Assembly (NCBI RefSeq): GCF_003112675.1
Contig: NZ_BFAY01000011.1
Span: 1,674,001-1,738,000 of the forward strand
Source: Leptospira johnsonii
GTDB taxonomy: Bacteria > Spirochaetota > Leptospiria > Leptospirales > Leptospiraceae
DNA: 64,000 nt
Direction: 5' to 3'
The notes under the pieces: model-generated
What the model was told of the DNA's origin: nothing
What the model saw: the letters and a program-made list of their open reading frames with translations, nothing else
The model's database searches: none
Part shown: piece by piece, positions 39,423 through 48,645 of the stretch
How positions within the stretch are numbered: the first letter of the stretch is position 1
Layout of the letters: every line of letters begins with the position of its first letter
Position numbers and translations under genes: made by a program

Positions 39423-40616
39423 TTGCGGTGCCGGCTCGCAGGACCAAAATCGACTTTCGGAATGAAGGAAGTATTTTTCACTTTTTTGAAACTGGGCCTG
39501 ATCTCTTTCGGTGGGCCGACTGCACATTTAGCCTACTTCTATCAGGAATTCGTAGTTCGAAAGAAATGGATCTCAGAAGAAGTTTATAAAGAATTATTAG
39601 CGGTATGTCAATTTCTTCCGGGACCTGCGAGCAGCCAATTTGGGATCTGTATCGGAACTCTACGCTCCGGCTGGAAGGCAGGATGCGCCGCTTGGATCGG
39701 ATTTACCCTGCCTTCTATCTTATTGATGGTCGGTTTCGGAATTTTATTAAAATCGAATATAGTTCCGGATCTAAAATGGGTGCATGGTCTGAAATTGGTG
39801 GCAGCTGCCGTCGTTGCTCACGCGATTTTGACTATGTGGAAAAATTCCAAGAAACATCCTTACAAAATATATCTGGTCTTTGGGTCCGCAATTTTGACCT
39901 TATTATTTTCGAGTGCGTTTACCCAGTTTGTCGTAATTTTGATCGGTGCAGGGATCGGATTTTTTCTATTTAAAGAAGAGTCTGATCTTCCTCAGATTTC
40001 AGTTTCTTTTTCCGTCCCCAAACGGATCGCATTTTGGTCCTTAGGATTTTTCTTCCTTCTTCTTTTCTTATTACCTTTTTTAAGATCGTTTACCGGTTTG
40101 TTTCCATTTGCGATCTCGGATTCGTTTTATAGATCGGGCGCGTTGGTTTTTGGCGGAGGACATGTGGTTCTTCCATTATTGGAAAACGAAGTAGTGAGAC
40201 AAGGTTGGATCGGAAAAGAAGAATTTTTAGCGGGATATGGGGCCGCCCAAGCAATGCCTGGTCCTTTATTTACATTCGCGTCTTACTTAGGCTTTATGAT
40301 CTTTGGTTTGAGCGGATCGATCCTCTCTACAATTTTTATATTCCTCCCTTCTTTCTTTTTGGTATTCGGATTTTTTCCTCTTTGGGAAGAGATCCGAAAT
40401 TATCCTAAAATGAGAACTGTGATAGACTCTATCCAGTTTTCCGCTTTGGGAATTTTATTATCCGCCTTCTGCACTCCGGTCTTCACTTCTTCCGTTTATT
40501 CCGCCTATGACCTTTTCGTATTTTGTTCTTTGTTTGCGCTGATGGTTTTTCTGAAAGTTCCAAACTGGCTGATATTGATCCTTGGCTTAAGCGCTCCATT
40601 TTTAAATCCACTCTGA
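39423..40616 (+). CDS. chrA: Chromate transporter ChrA
   Basis: The 397-residue, two-domain ChrA protein has the duplicated CHR motif: LISFGGPTAH with FLPGPASSQ in the first half, and FGGGHVVLP with AMPGPLFTF in the second. ChrA expels chromate, or sulphate-like anions, from the cell. About ten hydrophobic segments are present. The frame starts at TTG 39423 (AAAGG just ahead); the ATG at 39462 is a possible alternative, leaving only seven residues before FLKLG. It probably shares a transcript with the AraC gene. Confidence 0.9.
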   Translation: MRCRLAGPKSTFGMKEVFFTFLKLGLISFGGPTAHLAYFYQEFVVRKKWISEEVYKELLAVCQFLPGPASSQFGICIGTLRSGWKAGCAAWIGFTLPSILLMVGFGILLKSNIVPDLKWVHGLKLVAAAVVAHAILTMWKNSKKHPYKIYLVFGSAILTLLFSSAFTQFVVILIGAGIGFFLFKEESDLPQISVSFSVPKRIAFWSLGFFFLLLFLLPFLRSFTGLFPFAISDSFYRSGALVFGGGHVVLPLLENEVVRQGWIGKEEFLAGYGAAQAMPGPLFTFASYLGFMIFGLSGSILSTIFIFLPSFFLVFGFFPLWEEIRNYPKMRTVIDSIQFSALGILLSAFCTPVFTSSVYSAYDLFVFCSLFALMVFLKVPNWLILILGLSAPFLNPL

Positions 40617-40643
40617 TGGAAAACAAAAGTGTCCTTAAAATTC

Positions 40644-40672
40644 TTTACACGAAGTCGCCGTTCAGATAGACT
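40644..40672 (+). promoter_or_regulatory. Sigma-70-type promoter that may give a leaderless mRNA
   Basis: TTTACA (40644-40649) and TAGACT (40667-40672) have an ideal 17-base spacer. Transcription would begin around 40679, only a few bases before the ATG at 40682, and there is no ribosome site between. Confidence 0.55.
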
Positions 40673-40681
40673 AATTGTTAG

Positions 40682-41014
40682 ATGCAATTATTAGAACAAC
40701 CAACTCAAGAGATCGAAAAAAGGGTCTACGCTGAGATCCATAGGGTAGAAGATCCCGAGATCGGGATTTCCGTGGCTGAGTTAGGTCTGATCTATAAGAT
40801 CCAGGTAGAAGGTGATAAGGCCAAGATTGAAATGACTTATACGTCTATGGCTTGTCCTGCCGGTCCTCAAATGAAACAAGAGATCCAAGACAATGCTCTT
40901 CGCGTCGAAGGTATCAACTCAGTAGATATAGAAGTGGTTTGGACGCCTAAATGGGACCCTAGAGCGATGGCTTCCGAAGAAGCTAAAATGGATTTGGGGA
41001 TTTTCGATTACTAA
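40682..41014 (+). CDS. DUF59/MIP18 family protein, SufT-like
   Basis: The 110-residue protein is a DUF59 domain: [21 protein letters not shown], then [13 protein letters not shown] with the conserved cysteine, and VEVVWTP-like ending at VVWTPKWDP. Relatives (SufT, PaaD, MIP18) help load Fe-S clusters onto target proteins. It lies 2.2 kb after sufU, separated by the araC and chrA genes, so a link to the SUF system is likely. The start ATG lacks a ribosome site; the promoter spacing suggests a leaderless message. The 3' end overlaps modC by 4 bases (convergent). Confidence 0.88.
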   Translation: MQLLEQPTQEIEKRVYAEIHRVEDPEIGISVAELGLIYKIQVEGDKAKIEMTYTSMACPAGPQMKQEIQDNALRVEGINSVDIEVVWTPKWDPRAMASEEAKMDLGIFDY

Positions 41015-41685
41015 GAACGGCTGCTAAGTATCTTACCGTCTTCCATATAAAGAGCAGAAGTCCCGAAATACTCTAGATCTTTAGGATCATGAGAGATCAG
41101 AAGTATGGGCATGCTGATCTTCTTTCTTAAACTTTTTAGTTCTTCTCTCATTTTTTGTCTAAGATCCCCATGAAGTGCGGCAAACGGTTCATCCAAAAAT
41201 AAAATTTTAGGATCTCGAGCAAGTGCTCTTGCGATCGCCACTCTTTGTTTTTGTCCACCTGAGAGATGTTTCGGATAACTTTCAGAAGTCTCTTCTATCT
41301 CGAATAAATTCATCAGATAAGAAACTGTTTCTTTATCCTTTTTACTAGTCGCAAATTGAAAGAATCGATTTAATCCGAATTCGATATTCTTTCTGACTGT
41401 GAGATGAGGAAATAGTCCGTAACTTTGAGGAACGTAGCCTAGATTTCTTTTTTGAGGCGGGATATATTTTTTGGAAGAAGAATCAAAATAAACCGTATTT
41501 GCGAAAGATATCCGTCCAGAATCCGGTTTTAAAAGTCCAGCTAATGCCCGTAAGGTGAGACTTTTTCCCGCTCCGGAAGGACCGTACAATACTTGGAATT
41601 CTCCCGAAAACTCGAACTGAACATCCAGCTCGAATTTTCGATTCCCATCAGAGAGTTTTTTTCTAATATCAACGATGAGAGACAT
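41011..41685 (-). CDS. modC: Molybdate ABC transporter ATP-binding protein ModC, short form
   Basis: The 224-residue ATPase has Walker A GPSGAGKS, the signature [16 protein letters not shown], Walker [11 protein letters not shown] and an H-loop LISHD. It lacks the C-terminal molybdate-binding TOBE domain of E. coli ModC (352 residues), so molybdate feedback on transport is probably absent. It overlaps modA by one base. Confidence 0.88.
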   Translation of the reverse strand: MSLIVDIRKKLSDGNRKFELDVQFEFSGEFQVLYGPSGAGKSLTLRALAGLLKPDSGRISFANTVYFDSSSKKYIPPQKRNLGYVPQSYGLFPHLTVRKNIEFGLNRFFQFATSKKDKETVSYLMNLFEIEETSESYPKHLSGGQKQRVAIARALARDPKILFLDEPFAALHGDLRQKMREELKSLRKKISMPILLISHDPKDLEYFGTSALYMEDGKILSSRS

Positions 41686-42461
41686 TAAGGAAGTATAAAC
41701 TTATATTTCAGAAAAGTTTCTTTCGCTTCCGGAGATTTTTTCAAGAATTCCAGAAAGGATTTTGCTTCTTCCGAATTTTTGGTCCCAGTTACCAAAATTC
41801 CCGGATATAAGATCGGTTTGTGTCCGCTTAAAGTTAGTGCAATCTTGACTTTAGATTTTGCGATTGCTGCGTCTGTGATGTATACGAACCCTGCCTCTAC
41901 TTCTTCTCTTCCTACATAATCCAAGACCTGTCTTACATTTTCTGCAGGGATGAATTTTTCTTTCAAAGAGAGGTTTAGATTGTTCTTGGTGAGGACTTCT
42001 TCCGCATATTTTCCGGCGGGAACCGAGCTCGGATTTCCGATTGCTATCTTTTTGATCTCAGGAAGTTGGAGGTCTTCTAATTTTTTGATCTTGAACTCAC
42101 TTGCTTTAGGTTGGATGAGCACCAGAGTATTTTTTAATAAGATTGTCTTTGTAGAAGATTCTAAAACTTCCGCTTTCATCCCTTTGTCCACGATATCCGG
42201 ATCAGCGGAGATGAAAACGTCCACAGGTGCGCCTTTTTCGATCTGTTGGTATAAACTTCCTGAAGATCCGAAATTGAATACCGCTTTGAGGCCTGTTTTT
42301 TGTTTGAATGCGGTTCCAAGTTCTTTGAGAACATCTGTTAAACTTGATGCTGCTGAGATCGTTATCTCTTTTTCCTTCTCTTGTGTGTAAGAAGGAGATT
42401 GGACAAGTAAAAGTAAAACCGGGAGTAATATATATAATCTTTTAAGCATTTCGTTTATCAA
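41685..42461 (-). CDS. modA: Molybdate ABC transporter substrate-binding protein ModA
   Basis: The 258-residue exported protein starts with a signal peptide (YILLPVLLLLVQSPSYTQ). The oxyanion-binding residues lie in ISAASSLTDVLKEL and NFGSSGSLYQQIEKG, and VDVFISADPDIVD matches ModA. It captures molybdate or tungstate and delivers it to ModB. The gap to modB is 4 bases. Confidence 0.93.
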   Translation of the reverse strand: MINEMLKRLYILLPVLLLLVQSPSYTQEKEKEITISAASSLTDVLKELGTAFKQKTGLKAVFNFGSSGSLYQQIEKGAPVDVFISADPDIVDKGMKAEVLESSTKTILLKNTLVLIQPKASEFKIKKLEDLQLPEIKKIAIGNPSSVPAGKYAEEVLTKNNLNLSLKEKFIPAENVRQVLDYVGREEVEAGFVYITDAAIAKSKVKIALTLSGHKPILYPGILVTGTKNSEEAKSFLEFLKKSPEAKETFLKYKFILP

Positions 42462-42465
42462 TATA

Positions 42466-43146
42466 TTACCAATGAGATTTTTTAAGTAAGATCCCGGAAA
42501 CTGTCAATACCAATACACAAGTGATGGATGCTACAAATACTAGGACCAAAGAGAATTCGTCTTTTCCAGATTGGACAGAATCATAAATTGCAAGCGCGAT
42601 CGTTTGCGTTTTTTCAGGTATATTTCCTGCGATCATTAAAGTGGCTCCGAATTCTCCCATCCCTCTTGCATAGGCCATCATGGATCCAGCTAAAATCCCC
42701 CTCCAAGAAAGTGGTAATATTACCGTTAAAAAAGTTTCCCATTTGGATTTTCCCAATGTGAGGGCGATCTCTTCGTATTCCGGGTCCAGATCTTCGAAGG
42801 CGGCTTTTGCAGATCTATAAACTAGAGGAAAGGAAACGATCGTGGAGGCTAAAACTGCTCCATGCAAATTAAATAATATAGAATATTGGAATTGTTCCAG
42901 AAGAAAATGGCCGAGTATTCCTTTTTTACCGAATAAGACCAAAAGATAATATCCGAGCACTGTGGGAGGAAGCACCATCGGCAAGGTCAATACTGCGTCG
43001 GCAAATGCCTTTCCGAAAAATCGGAGCTTGGACATCCAGTAGGCGAAAAATATTCCGAGCAGAGCCGCGAAGAATGTGGAGAAAAAAGTTACCTTAAGTG
43101 TAAGAAATAGAGGATGTCTGATGGAGTCCCAATCGAAAGTATCCAT
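42466..43146 (-). CDS. modB: Molybdate ABC transporter permease ModB
   Basis: The 226-residue permease has five to six membrane segments, the LPMVLPPTVLGYYLL stretch and the ATPase-contact EAA-like loop (EEIALTLGKSKWETF), then YARGMGEFGATLMIAGNIP, highly typical of ModB. With ModA and ModC it completes the high-affinity molybdate uptake system. Confidence 0.94.
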   Translation of the reverse strand: MDTFDWDSIRHPLFLTLKVTFFSTFFAALLGIFFAYWMSKLRFFGKAFADAVLTLPMVLPPTVLGYYLLVLFGKKGILGHFLLEQFQYSILFNLHGAVLASTIVSFPLVYRSAKAAFEDLDPEYEEIALTLGKSKWETFLTVILPLSWRGILAGSMMAYARGMGEFGATLMIAGNIPEKTQTIALAIYDSVQSGKDEFSLVLVFVASITCVLVLTVSGILLKKSHW

Positions 43147-43155
43147 CAGACTAAC

Positions 43156-43728
43156 TTAAAGTTTAGAATTCCATAATGTTAGGGAAGAAACAGTCGTTAA
43201 TGCCCAAGAAGAGCAGAAAGCGTAAAAATTAAAATTATAATAATAGTCCTGGTCTCGGATAAAACTTACGAAGAATACATCCGGAAGTAAGATCCCGAGT
43301 AATAGCAATAGCCCTGAAAATCCTTGCAGAACGACTATTGTTTTGCCTACCCATTCACTTCTCCAAAAACCGCCAAAGAAGAATGTCAAAAAGCAAGGGA
43401 TGATAAAAAATATATTGGATGCGGTTCTTACGTTCACTTCTTCTATACCGCTGCGACTAGGTTCTATTCCGAAAAAATTACCAAGTTTGGAAATAATATC
43501 CAGTTGGGATTCTACCCCTAAATTGATGGAGTAATTGATCCAACTCCCTAAACTAAAGAATAGCTGCAGCAATGCCAAAACAAAGATCAACTTCTCCTTC
43601 CCGCTTTTTTCGGAATAGAAATCAATAAATCTTCCTAAAAGTTGGGAAAGAAATCTTTTCCATCCGTTGAGAACAACGGATGTTGCAGGCAATGCGAGAC
43701 TTAGATCTCTGAGCAGGTTTTTTATCAT
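43156..43728 (-). CDS. Hypothetical membrane protein in the mod operon
   Basis: The 190-residue protein has four likely membrane segments (LIFVLALLQLFFSLG, FFIIPCFLTFFFGG, VVLQGFSGLLLLLGILL, FYAFCSSWALTTVSS). I do not recognise it. It lies between ridA and modB, 9 bases from modB and overlapping ridA by 4, so it belongs to the same transcript, but it has no known link to molybdate. Confidence 0.65.
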   Translation of the reverse strand: MIKNLLRDLSLALPATSVVLNGWKRFLSQLLGRFIDFYSEKSGKEKLIFVLALLQLFFSLGSWINYSINLGVESQLDIISKLGNFFGIEPSRSGIEEVNVRTASNIFFIIPCFLTFFFGGFWRSEWVGKTIVVLQGFSGLLLLLGILLPDVFFVSFIRDQDYYYNFNFYAFCSSWALTTVSSLTLWNSKL

Positions 43729-44183
43729 CCTAAAGAAACCGTCATTTCCACTTCTACAGGAGCTCCTAATGGGAGAGCAGAATTTCCCACCGCAAAGCGC
43801 GCATGACGTCCTGCTTCTCCAAAAATACTTAAGAGCAGATTGGATGCATGATTTGCGACAAGATGTTGTTCCGTAAAATCAGGACTGGAAGCTACGAATA
43901 CTCCGATCTTTACGATAGTCTTTATTTTGTCCAGATCCCCGATCACTCCCGCGATTGCCGCAAGTCCGTTCATAGCGGCTTGTTCGGTGGCGGCCTTCAC
44001 ATCATCGATGGAAAGCCCAGCTCCCAAGGTTCCTGTAAGTATGAGTTTGCCATCCTTCAGGGGCAATTGGCCGGAAGTGAATACAAGATTTCCTGTTTGT
44101 ATGGCAGGTATATAGGCTGCAATCGCCTTAGGTGCAGGTGGGAGTTCCAACCCAAGGGATTTAATTTTGTCGAGTATGCTCAT
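43725..44183 (-). CDS. RidA/YjgF-family enamine/imine deaminase
   Basis: The 152-residue protein has the RidA pattern: NLVFTSGQLPL, AATEQAAMNGLAAI, VKIGVFVASSPDFTEQ and HARFAVGNSALPLGAPVEVEM. The arginine in HARFAVG is in place of the key Arg of the family. RidA removes reactive enamines formed by PLP enzymes. This group, with the insert near the N-terminus, is the about-150-residue class. It leads the operon that continues into modB-modA-modC. Confidence 0.9.
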   Translation of the reverse strand: MSILDKIKSLGLELPPAPKAIAAYIPAIQTGNLVFTSGQLPLKDGKLILTGTLGAGLSIDDVKAATEQAAMNGLAAIAGVIGDLDKIKTIVKIGVFVASSPDFTEQHLVANHASNLLLSIFGEAGRHARFAVGNSALPLGAPVEVEMTVSLG

Positions 44184-44295
44184 TCTCTTCTATTCCTGGA
44201 TGGTTTCTCGTTTTTTCAAGCATGTATTTCGTTCCGAGCTCGGGGATTTTCCTTTACGTGAGGGAGACTTTATGACAAGCTTCTTGTAGGCAAGC

Positions 44296-45096
44296 ATGTC
44301 CTCAATACTCGAATTGGAACCTCACCCAGAATATCCGGAAGCCTATATGGTATGCCGTCGCACGGGGGTCCATTTCTATAAATTGGCAAAGGAAAGGGAT
44401 TACGAAGATTCCTACTTTCAGGAAGAATACAAGAATCAGTACAAAAAGACCTATTATGAAGACGAACCTCAGCTTAGAAATTTAGCTAAGACACGTTTAG
44501 AAATGATGAGCGCATTCCAAGATCCGAAAGGAAAGACTCTTTTCGAGATCGGATCTGCCGCTGGCTTCTTCTTATCGGAAGCAGAGAAGAAAGGATACAA
44601 GGTCAAAGGTTTGGAACTTTCTTCCAGCGAAGCGGAGTATTCCAAAGATAAATTAGGTTTGGATGTGATCTCCGGCTCGTTCTTGGACGATTCACTTTTC
44701 CCCAAAGAGACTTTCGATGCGGTCTGTGCGTTTTTTGTAATAGAACATTTTCCGAATGCGGAGCTTGTTTTCGAGAGGATCAGTAAATTGTTAAAGCCGG
44801 GCGGGCTATTATTCTTAGGTCTTCCTTCTTTGAACGGACCTTCTTTTCAAACCAATCCTGAAGAATGGTTTAGGACGCATCCGTCCGACCATTTTTGGGA
44901 TTACTCACCCGATTCTCTTAAAAAAATGTTGAAAATGTACGGTCTCGTCACGGTATATAGGAAACCTATGTCATACCACCCTCATAGAGATAAGGGATGG
45001 AAAGGCAAATACCTGACACATCGGCTCTTTGTTCGCTTCGCAAACCTCTCCTGCTACGCCGACACATTCCACTCAATCGCGATTAAAAAAATATGA
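44296..45096 (+). CDS. Class I SAM-dependent methyltransferase
   Basis: The 266-residue enzyme has the SAM-binding motif I FEIGSAAGFFLSEAE, the acidic end of strand 2 in VKGLELSSS, and FDAVCAFFVIEHFPN with LLKPGGLLFLGLPS further on. About 60 residues precede motif I, a lead-in rich in aromatic and charged residues (FYKLAKERDYEDSYFQEEY) seen in O-antigen and surface-sugar methyltransferases. The substrate is unknown. The stop overlaps the start of the helicase gene by 4 bases. Confidence 0.85.
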   Translation: MSSILELEPHPEYPEAYMVCRRTGVHFYKLAKERDYEDSYFQEEYKNQYKKTYYEDEPQLRNLAKTRLEMMSAFQDPKGKTLFEIGSAAGFFLSEAEKKGYKVKGLELSSSEAEYSKDKLGLDVISGSFLDDSLFPKETFDAVCAFFVIEHFPNAELVFERISKLLKPGGLLFLGLPSLNGPSFQTNPEEWFRTHPSDHFWDYSPDSLKKMLKMYGLVTVYRKPMSYHPHRDKGWKGKYLTHRLFVRFANLSCYADTFHSIAIKKI

Positions 45097-46757
45097 AATT
45101 CGAAGAATTAAATCTAGAGCCAAACCTGCAAAAAGCAATCCAAGAAGCAGGATTTACTGAGCTCACCCCGATACAAGAAAAAGCAATCCCTCCCGGAATG
45201 GAAGGTAGGGACGTAACCGGTTTAGCCCAAACGGGAACCGGTAAGACAGTAGCATTCTTGGTTCCCACCATTCACTCCATTCTAACAAGAGGAATACAAG
45301 GTGTCAGCACTTTGATCCTTGCTCCTACTAGAGAGTTAGTGATCCAAATTTCGGAAGAAGCCGAAAAACTGCTAAAATATACGGACTACAGAGTGGTCCC
45401 TATCATTGGCGGAACGGATTATAAAATCCAAAACCGAGATCTGAACGGACTGAACGGTCTAATCGTTGCAACTCCCGGAAGATTGATCGATCTCGCAAGA
45501 AGCGGAAGCGCCGACTTAGAAAAGGTCGAGTTCTTCATTCTAGACGAAGCGGATCGTATGTTGGACATGGGTTTTATCTACGATATACGTTGGCTTCTTC
45601 ATAAATGTAAGAATAGAAAACAAACCTTACTTTTCTCCGCAACTCTCTCTGTCGAAGTTATGCGCCTTGCATATCGTTTTATGAACGAGCCTGTGGAGAT
45701 CCAGATCAATCCGGACAAACTGATCACTGAAAGGATAGATCAGAAACTGGTTCACTTGGGAAGAGAGGAGAAGTTACCTTATATGGTGAACTCCATTCTT
45801 GCCGAAGAACTGGAAGGACAAGGAATTATATTCACAAATTTTAAAGCGAATATTCCTAAGATTGTAAATTCTCTCAGAAGATTTGGAATTCCGATCACAG
45901 GCATTTCTTCCGATCTAGATCAGAAAAAAAGACTTAGACTAATGAGGGATTTTAAATCCGGAAAGTTTAAGTTTATGGTCGCGACAGACGTTGCAAGCCG
46001 CGGTATAGACGTGGAAAATATCGAAGTAGTTTTCAATTTCGATCTTCCTCAAGACACGGAAAACTATGTGCATAGGATCGGAAGAACTGCGAGAGCTGGA
46101 AGAATGGGTAAATCCATCAGCTTCTGCTCAGAATCCGATTATGGTGAATTGGAGAAGATCGAAAAATATCTGAAACAAAAAATAGACGTCCTTCCAGTTC
46201 ACGAAGAAGCGCTCACATTCCCTGCAGGAGAATTCCAAGCTTTTGTAGGAGGAGACGCATTCGACAATGCTCCAGTCGAAAGAAATGGGAACCGAAACCA
46301 CGGAAGAGATAGAGGCCCTAAAAAACAAAGAGGGGAATTCCAACGTAACGGGAACCAAAGAGGCGAGAAGAACTGGAATAAAGAATCTGGAGATCGCAAA
46401 AAAGATTTCAGTAAAGATCCTAAACCAGGCAGACCAAGCGGCGGACACAAAAAACGCCCAGAAGCTGCTATCCAAGAAGCCCAAGAGTTTTTACAAAAAG
46501 CGGACAGTGTATTCGGTTCCAACGGTGAACGTAAGGATAAAAACCAGAAAAACCGTAAGAAAGGAAAACAACGTCCAGATCGTCCGGATTTCCAAAAACA
46601 ACATTCTCCTAATCATACAAATCATGAGAATAAAAAACAGAAATCGAATTACGATAAGAGCAAACGTAACCTATTCGATATAAACGATTCTAAAAGGTCC
46701 TCAGACAAGAAGAAGGGATCAATTTGGACAAAGATCAAATCCTTCTTTGGGGGTTAG
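45093..46757 (+). CDS. DEAD-box ATP-dependent RNA helicase
   Basis: The 554-residue helicase has the Q motif (LTPIQEKAIP), motif I AQTGTGKT (45-52), DEAD (151-154), SAT in LLFSATLS, and HRIGRTARAG in the second domain. The last ~170 residues are a basic, Asn/Lys/Arg-rich, low-complexity tail that should bind RNA, as in RhlE-type helicases. The role is probably rRNA processing or mRNA decay at low temperature. The start overlaps the methyltransferase stop, and its 3' 34 bases overlap the start of the amidase gene. Confidence 0.95.
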   Translation: MKFEELNLEPNLQKAIQEAGFTELTPIQEKAIPPGMEGRDVTGLAQTGTGKTVAFLVPTIHSILTRGIQGVSTLILAPTRELVIQISEEAEKLLKYTDYRVVPIIGGTDYKIQNRDLNGLNGLIVATPGRLIDLARSGSADLEKVEFFILDEADRMLDMGFIYDIRWLLHKCKNRKQTLLFSATLSVEVMRLAYRFMNEPVEIQINPDKLITERIDQKLVHLGREEKLPYMVNSILAEELEGQGIIFTNFKANIPKIVNSLRRFGIPITGISSDLDQKKRLRLMRDFKSGKFKFMVATDVASRGIDVENIEVVFNFDLPQDTENYVHRIGRTARAGRMGKSISFCSESDYGELEKIEKYLKQKIDVLPVHEEALTFPAGEFQAFVGGDAFDNAPVERNGNRNHGRDRGPKKQRGEFQRNGNQRGEKNWNKESGDRKKDFSKDPKPGRPSGGHKKRPEAAIQEAQEFLQKADSVFGSNGERKDKNQKNRKKGKQRPDRPDFQKQHSPNHTNHENKKQKSNYDKSKRNLFDINDSKRSSDKKKGSIWTKIKSFFGG

Positions 46758-47815
46758 GATTCCTTTTACTCTTTAGCGGGCCTGTTTTTGCCGATTCAAG
46801 GATTCAAACCATCGGCAAGAACGGATACGTTTCCTTCGAGGAGATCCGTAAAAAGATCCCTGGACTACAATCCAAATTCGAGTCTGCTACATTAGTAGGT
46901 TCTATTTCTCATGCTTCAGGAGAGATCCGTTTTCGGATCGGAGCTTCCTTTTATGCGATCAACGGTAGTTTAGAAAAAACGAATTTACCTGTAGTTTATA
47001 AGGAAAAGGACTTCTTACTTCCTCCTGATCTGGTAGAAGCGATCTTTGTACGGTTATTGCCCGGAGACGTAAGTTACGAATTTAAAGAAGACGAATTGGT
47101 TTTCGATCTATTACCTAAAGCGGAAAGATTAAAACTTTCTGCGATCATCGTGGATGCAGGACATGGAGGAAAAGATCCGGGGACTTCTTCCGATAAGGGG
47201 ACCCAAGAAAAATTGGTCTCTTTGCAGGTAGCCCGCTTCCTAAAAAAATTTCTGAACAAGGTATATCCCGAGGTCCGAGTGATCCTGACCCGGTCCAATG
47301 ATTCGTTTATCGAGCTGGAAAGAAGGTCCGAGATCGCGAATAGAGAGATCCAAAAGGGCGGCTCGGTTTTGTTCGTAAGTTTGCATTGTAATGCTTCTAT
47401 TTCTTCGGATGTAAACGGATTCGAAGTCTATTATTTGTCTCAGACTCCCAGCACTGAAACCGCGAGAGAAGTCTCATTATTTGAAAATGGGATTTCGGGC
47501 AAAAAGGGTGGGACCTCCTACGGAAAGATCCAGGCAGGAATGATGTCCTCAATGATCCAAAGAAGAAGCCGTCTTCTTGCCAGAAGTGTTGAATCCGAGA
47601 TGAAAAAAAACCTTGGTCCAAAGATATTGTCTAGAGGAGTGAAGAAGGCGGACTTTTCCGTGTTAAGGGGAAGTTTGATGCCTGCCATTCTGGTCGAAAT
47701 GGGTTACCTCACCCATAACAAAGAATCCGAGGTATTGGCCGATAAAACTCACCAAGTGAAATTGGCTAAAAGTATATTAGAAGGTGTGAGAGCGTATGAA
47801 CTTGCAAAAGATTAA
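46724..47815 (+). CDS. N-acetylmuramoyl-L-alanine amidase
   Basis: The 363-residue exported enzyme cleaves the bond between peptidoglycan sugar and peptide. After a signal peptide (ILLWGLGFLLLFSGPVFA) and an N-terminal domain of ~110 residues, the Amidase_3 domain shows H147 (VDAGHGGKDPG), E162, H221 (VSLHCNAS) and E325 (ILVEMGYLTH). The start is TTG inside the helicase gene; no other start keeps the signal peptide. Its 3' end overlaps the GerMN-like gene by 20 bases. Confidence 0.93.
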   Translation: MDKDQILLWGLGFLLLFSGPVFADSRIQTIGKNGYVSFEEIRKKIPGLQSKFESATLVGSISHASGEIRFRIGASFYAINGSLEKTNLPVVYKEKDFLLPPDLVEAIFVRLLPGDVSYEFKEDELVFDLLPKAERLKLSAIIVDAGHGGKDPGTSSDKGTQEKLVSLQVARFLKKFLNKVYPEVRVILTRSNDSFIELERRSEIANREIQKGGSVLFVSLHCNASISSDVNGFEVYYLSQTPSTETAREVSLFENGISGKKGGTSYGKIQAGMMSSMIQRRSRLLARSVESEMKKNLGPKILSRGVKKADFSVLRGSLMPAILVEMGYLTHNKESEVLADKTHQVKLAKSILEGVRAYELAKD

Positions 47816-48557
47816 GGAAATTTGGAATCGTTTCCTCACTCGTCTGGATACCTTCTATACTTGGATCTTCGAGCTGGCCACCAGAGCCGCCGATTCCAAA
47901 GAATCCAAAAGGATCTTATTCCTAACATATTCTTGGATCATAGTATTATTATTCCTTACCGGTTTCATTCTAGCAGGAAAAAATCCGTTAAAACTACTTG
48001 TACCATTCACCTTGTACGACCTACCGAATCTAGATCATAGAAAGGAAATCGTAATATTCGGTTCAGATGGAGAAGGCGAGGTCTTCCCTGTAAAAAGAAA
48101 AGTCCTCTTAACAGGAGAGGATTTCAGACATGATGTTATAACATTAGTGGGAGAAGCGGGAGAATCCAGTTATTTCGATCCTACTGTTCCGAATGCTTCC
48201 GCTCAATTTAGGAACCTAAAAAAACTCCCGAACTTACAAGACTCTGTGATCTCTATCTGGAAAAGAGGAGATGTTTTGATCTTGGATATGAGAAAGTCCA
48301 CTTTGGAAAACCTACTTTCCGATATGAAGTTCAGGATCGATTATACTTACGCAAGTCAAATGACCGAAGAACAAAAAACTGCCGAGATAGAGCGTAAAAA
48401 ATTGGTCTTATTGTCTTCCGCATTCTTAGCGGTTGAAAAAACCTTATTTGAAAATTATCCGGATCTAAATCGGATCGAATACAAGTTAGGTGGAGAAGCG
48501 GGAGATCTGCCCGGTTTAAGCTATTTACTTTCTTCTTCCCATTCCAGACAGCCTTAA
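47796..48557 (+). CDS. Membrane-anchored protein with GerMN-like domain
   Basis: The 253-residue protein has one membrane segment (ILFLTYSWIIVLLFLTGFIL, residues ~40-60) and an extracytoplasmic part ending in LSSAFLAVEKTLFENYPDLNRIEYKLGG, which resembles the GerMN domain. In other bacteria GerMN proteins often lie beside cell-wall amidases. It overlaps the amidase gene by 20 bases, so the two should be made together and may work together on peptidoglycan. Confidence 0.68.
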   Translation: MNLQKIKEIWNRFLTRLDTFYTWIFELATRAADSKESKRILFLTYSWIIVLLFLTGFILAGKNPLKLLVPFTLYDLPNLDHRKEIVIFGSDGEGEVFPVKRKVLLTGEDFRHDVITLVGEAGESSYFDPTVPNASAQFRNLKKLPNLQDSVISIWKRGDVLILDMRKSTLENLLSDMKFRIDYTYASQMTEEQKTAEIERKKLVLLSSAFLAVEKTLFENYPDLNRIEYKLGGEAGDLPGLSYLLSSSHSRQP

Positions 48558-48645
48558 GATTTCTCAGATATTCGGGACCTTCTCCATAAATTAAACGGAC
48601 GACAGGGTTGTTTTGGCCCTTTCCAAAGCCGATAGTATTAAGGTC

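Noticed and set aside
46267..46683. A 138-codon frame in the helicase tail
   Set aside because: Low-complexity basic shadow of the RNA-binding tail.
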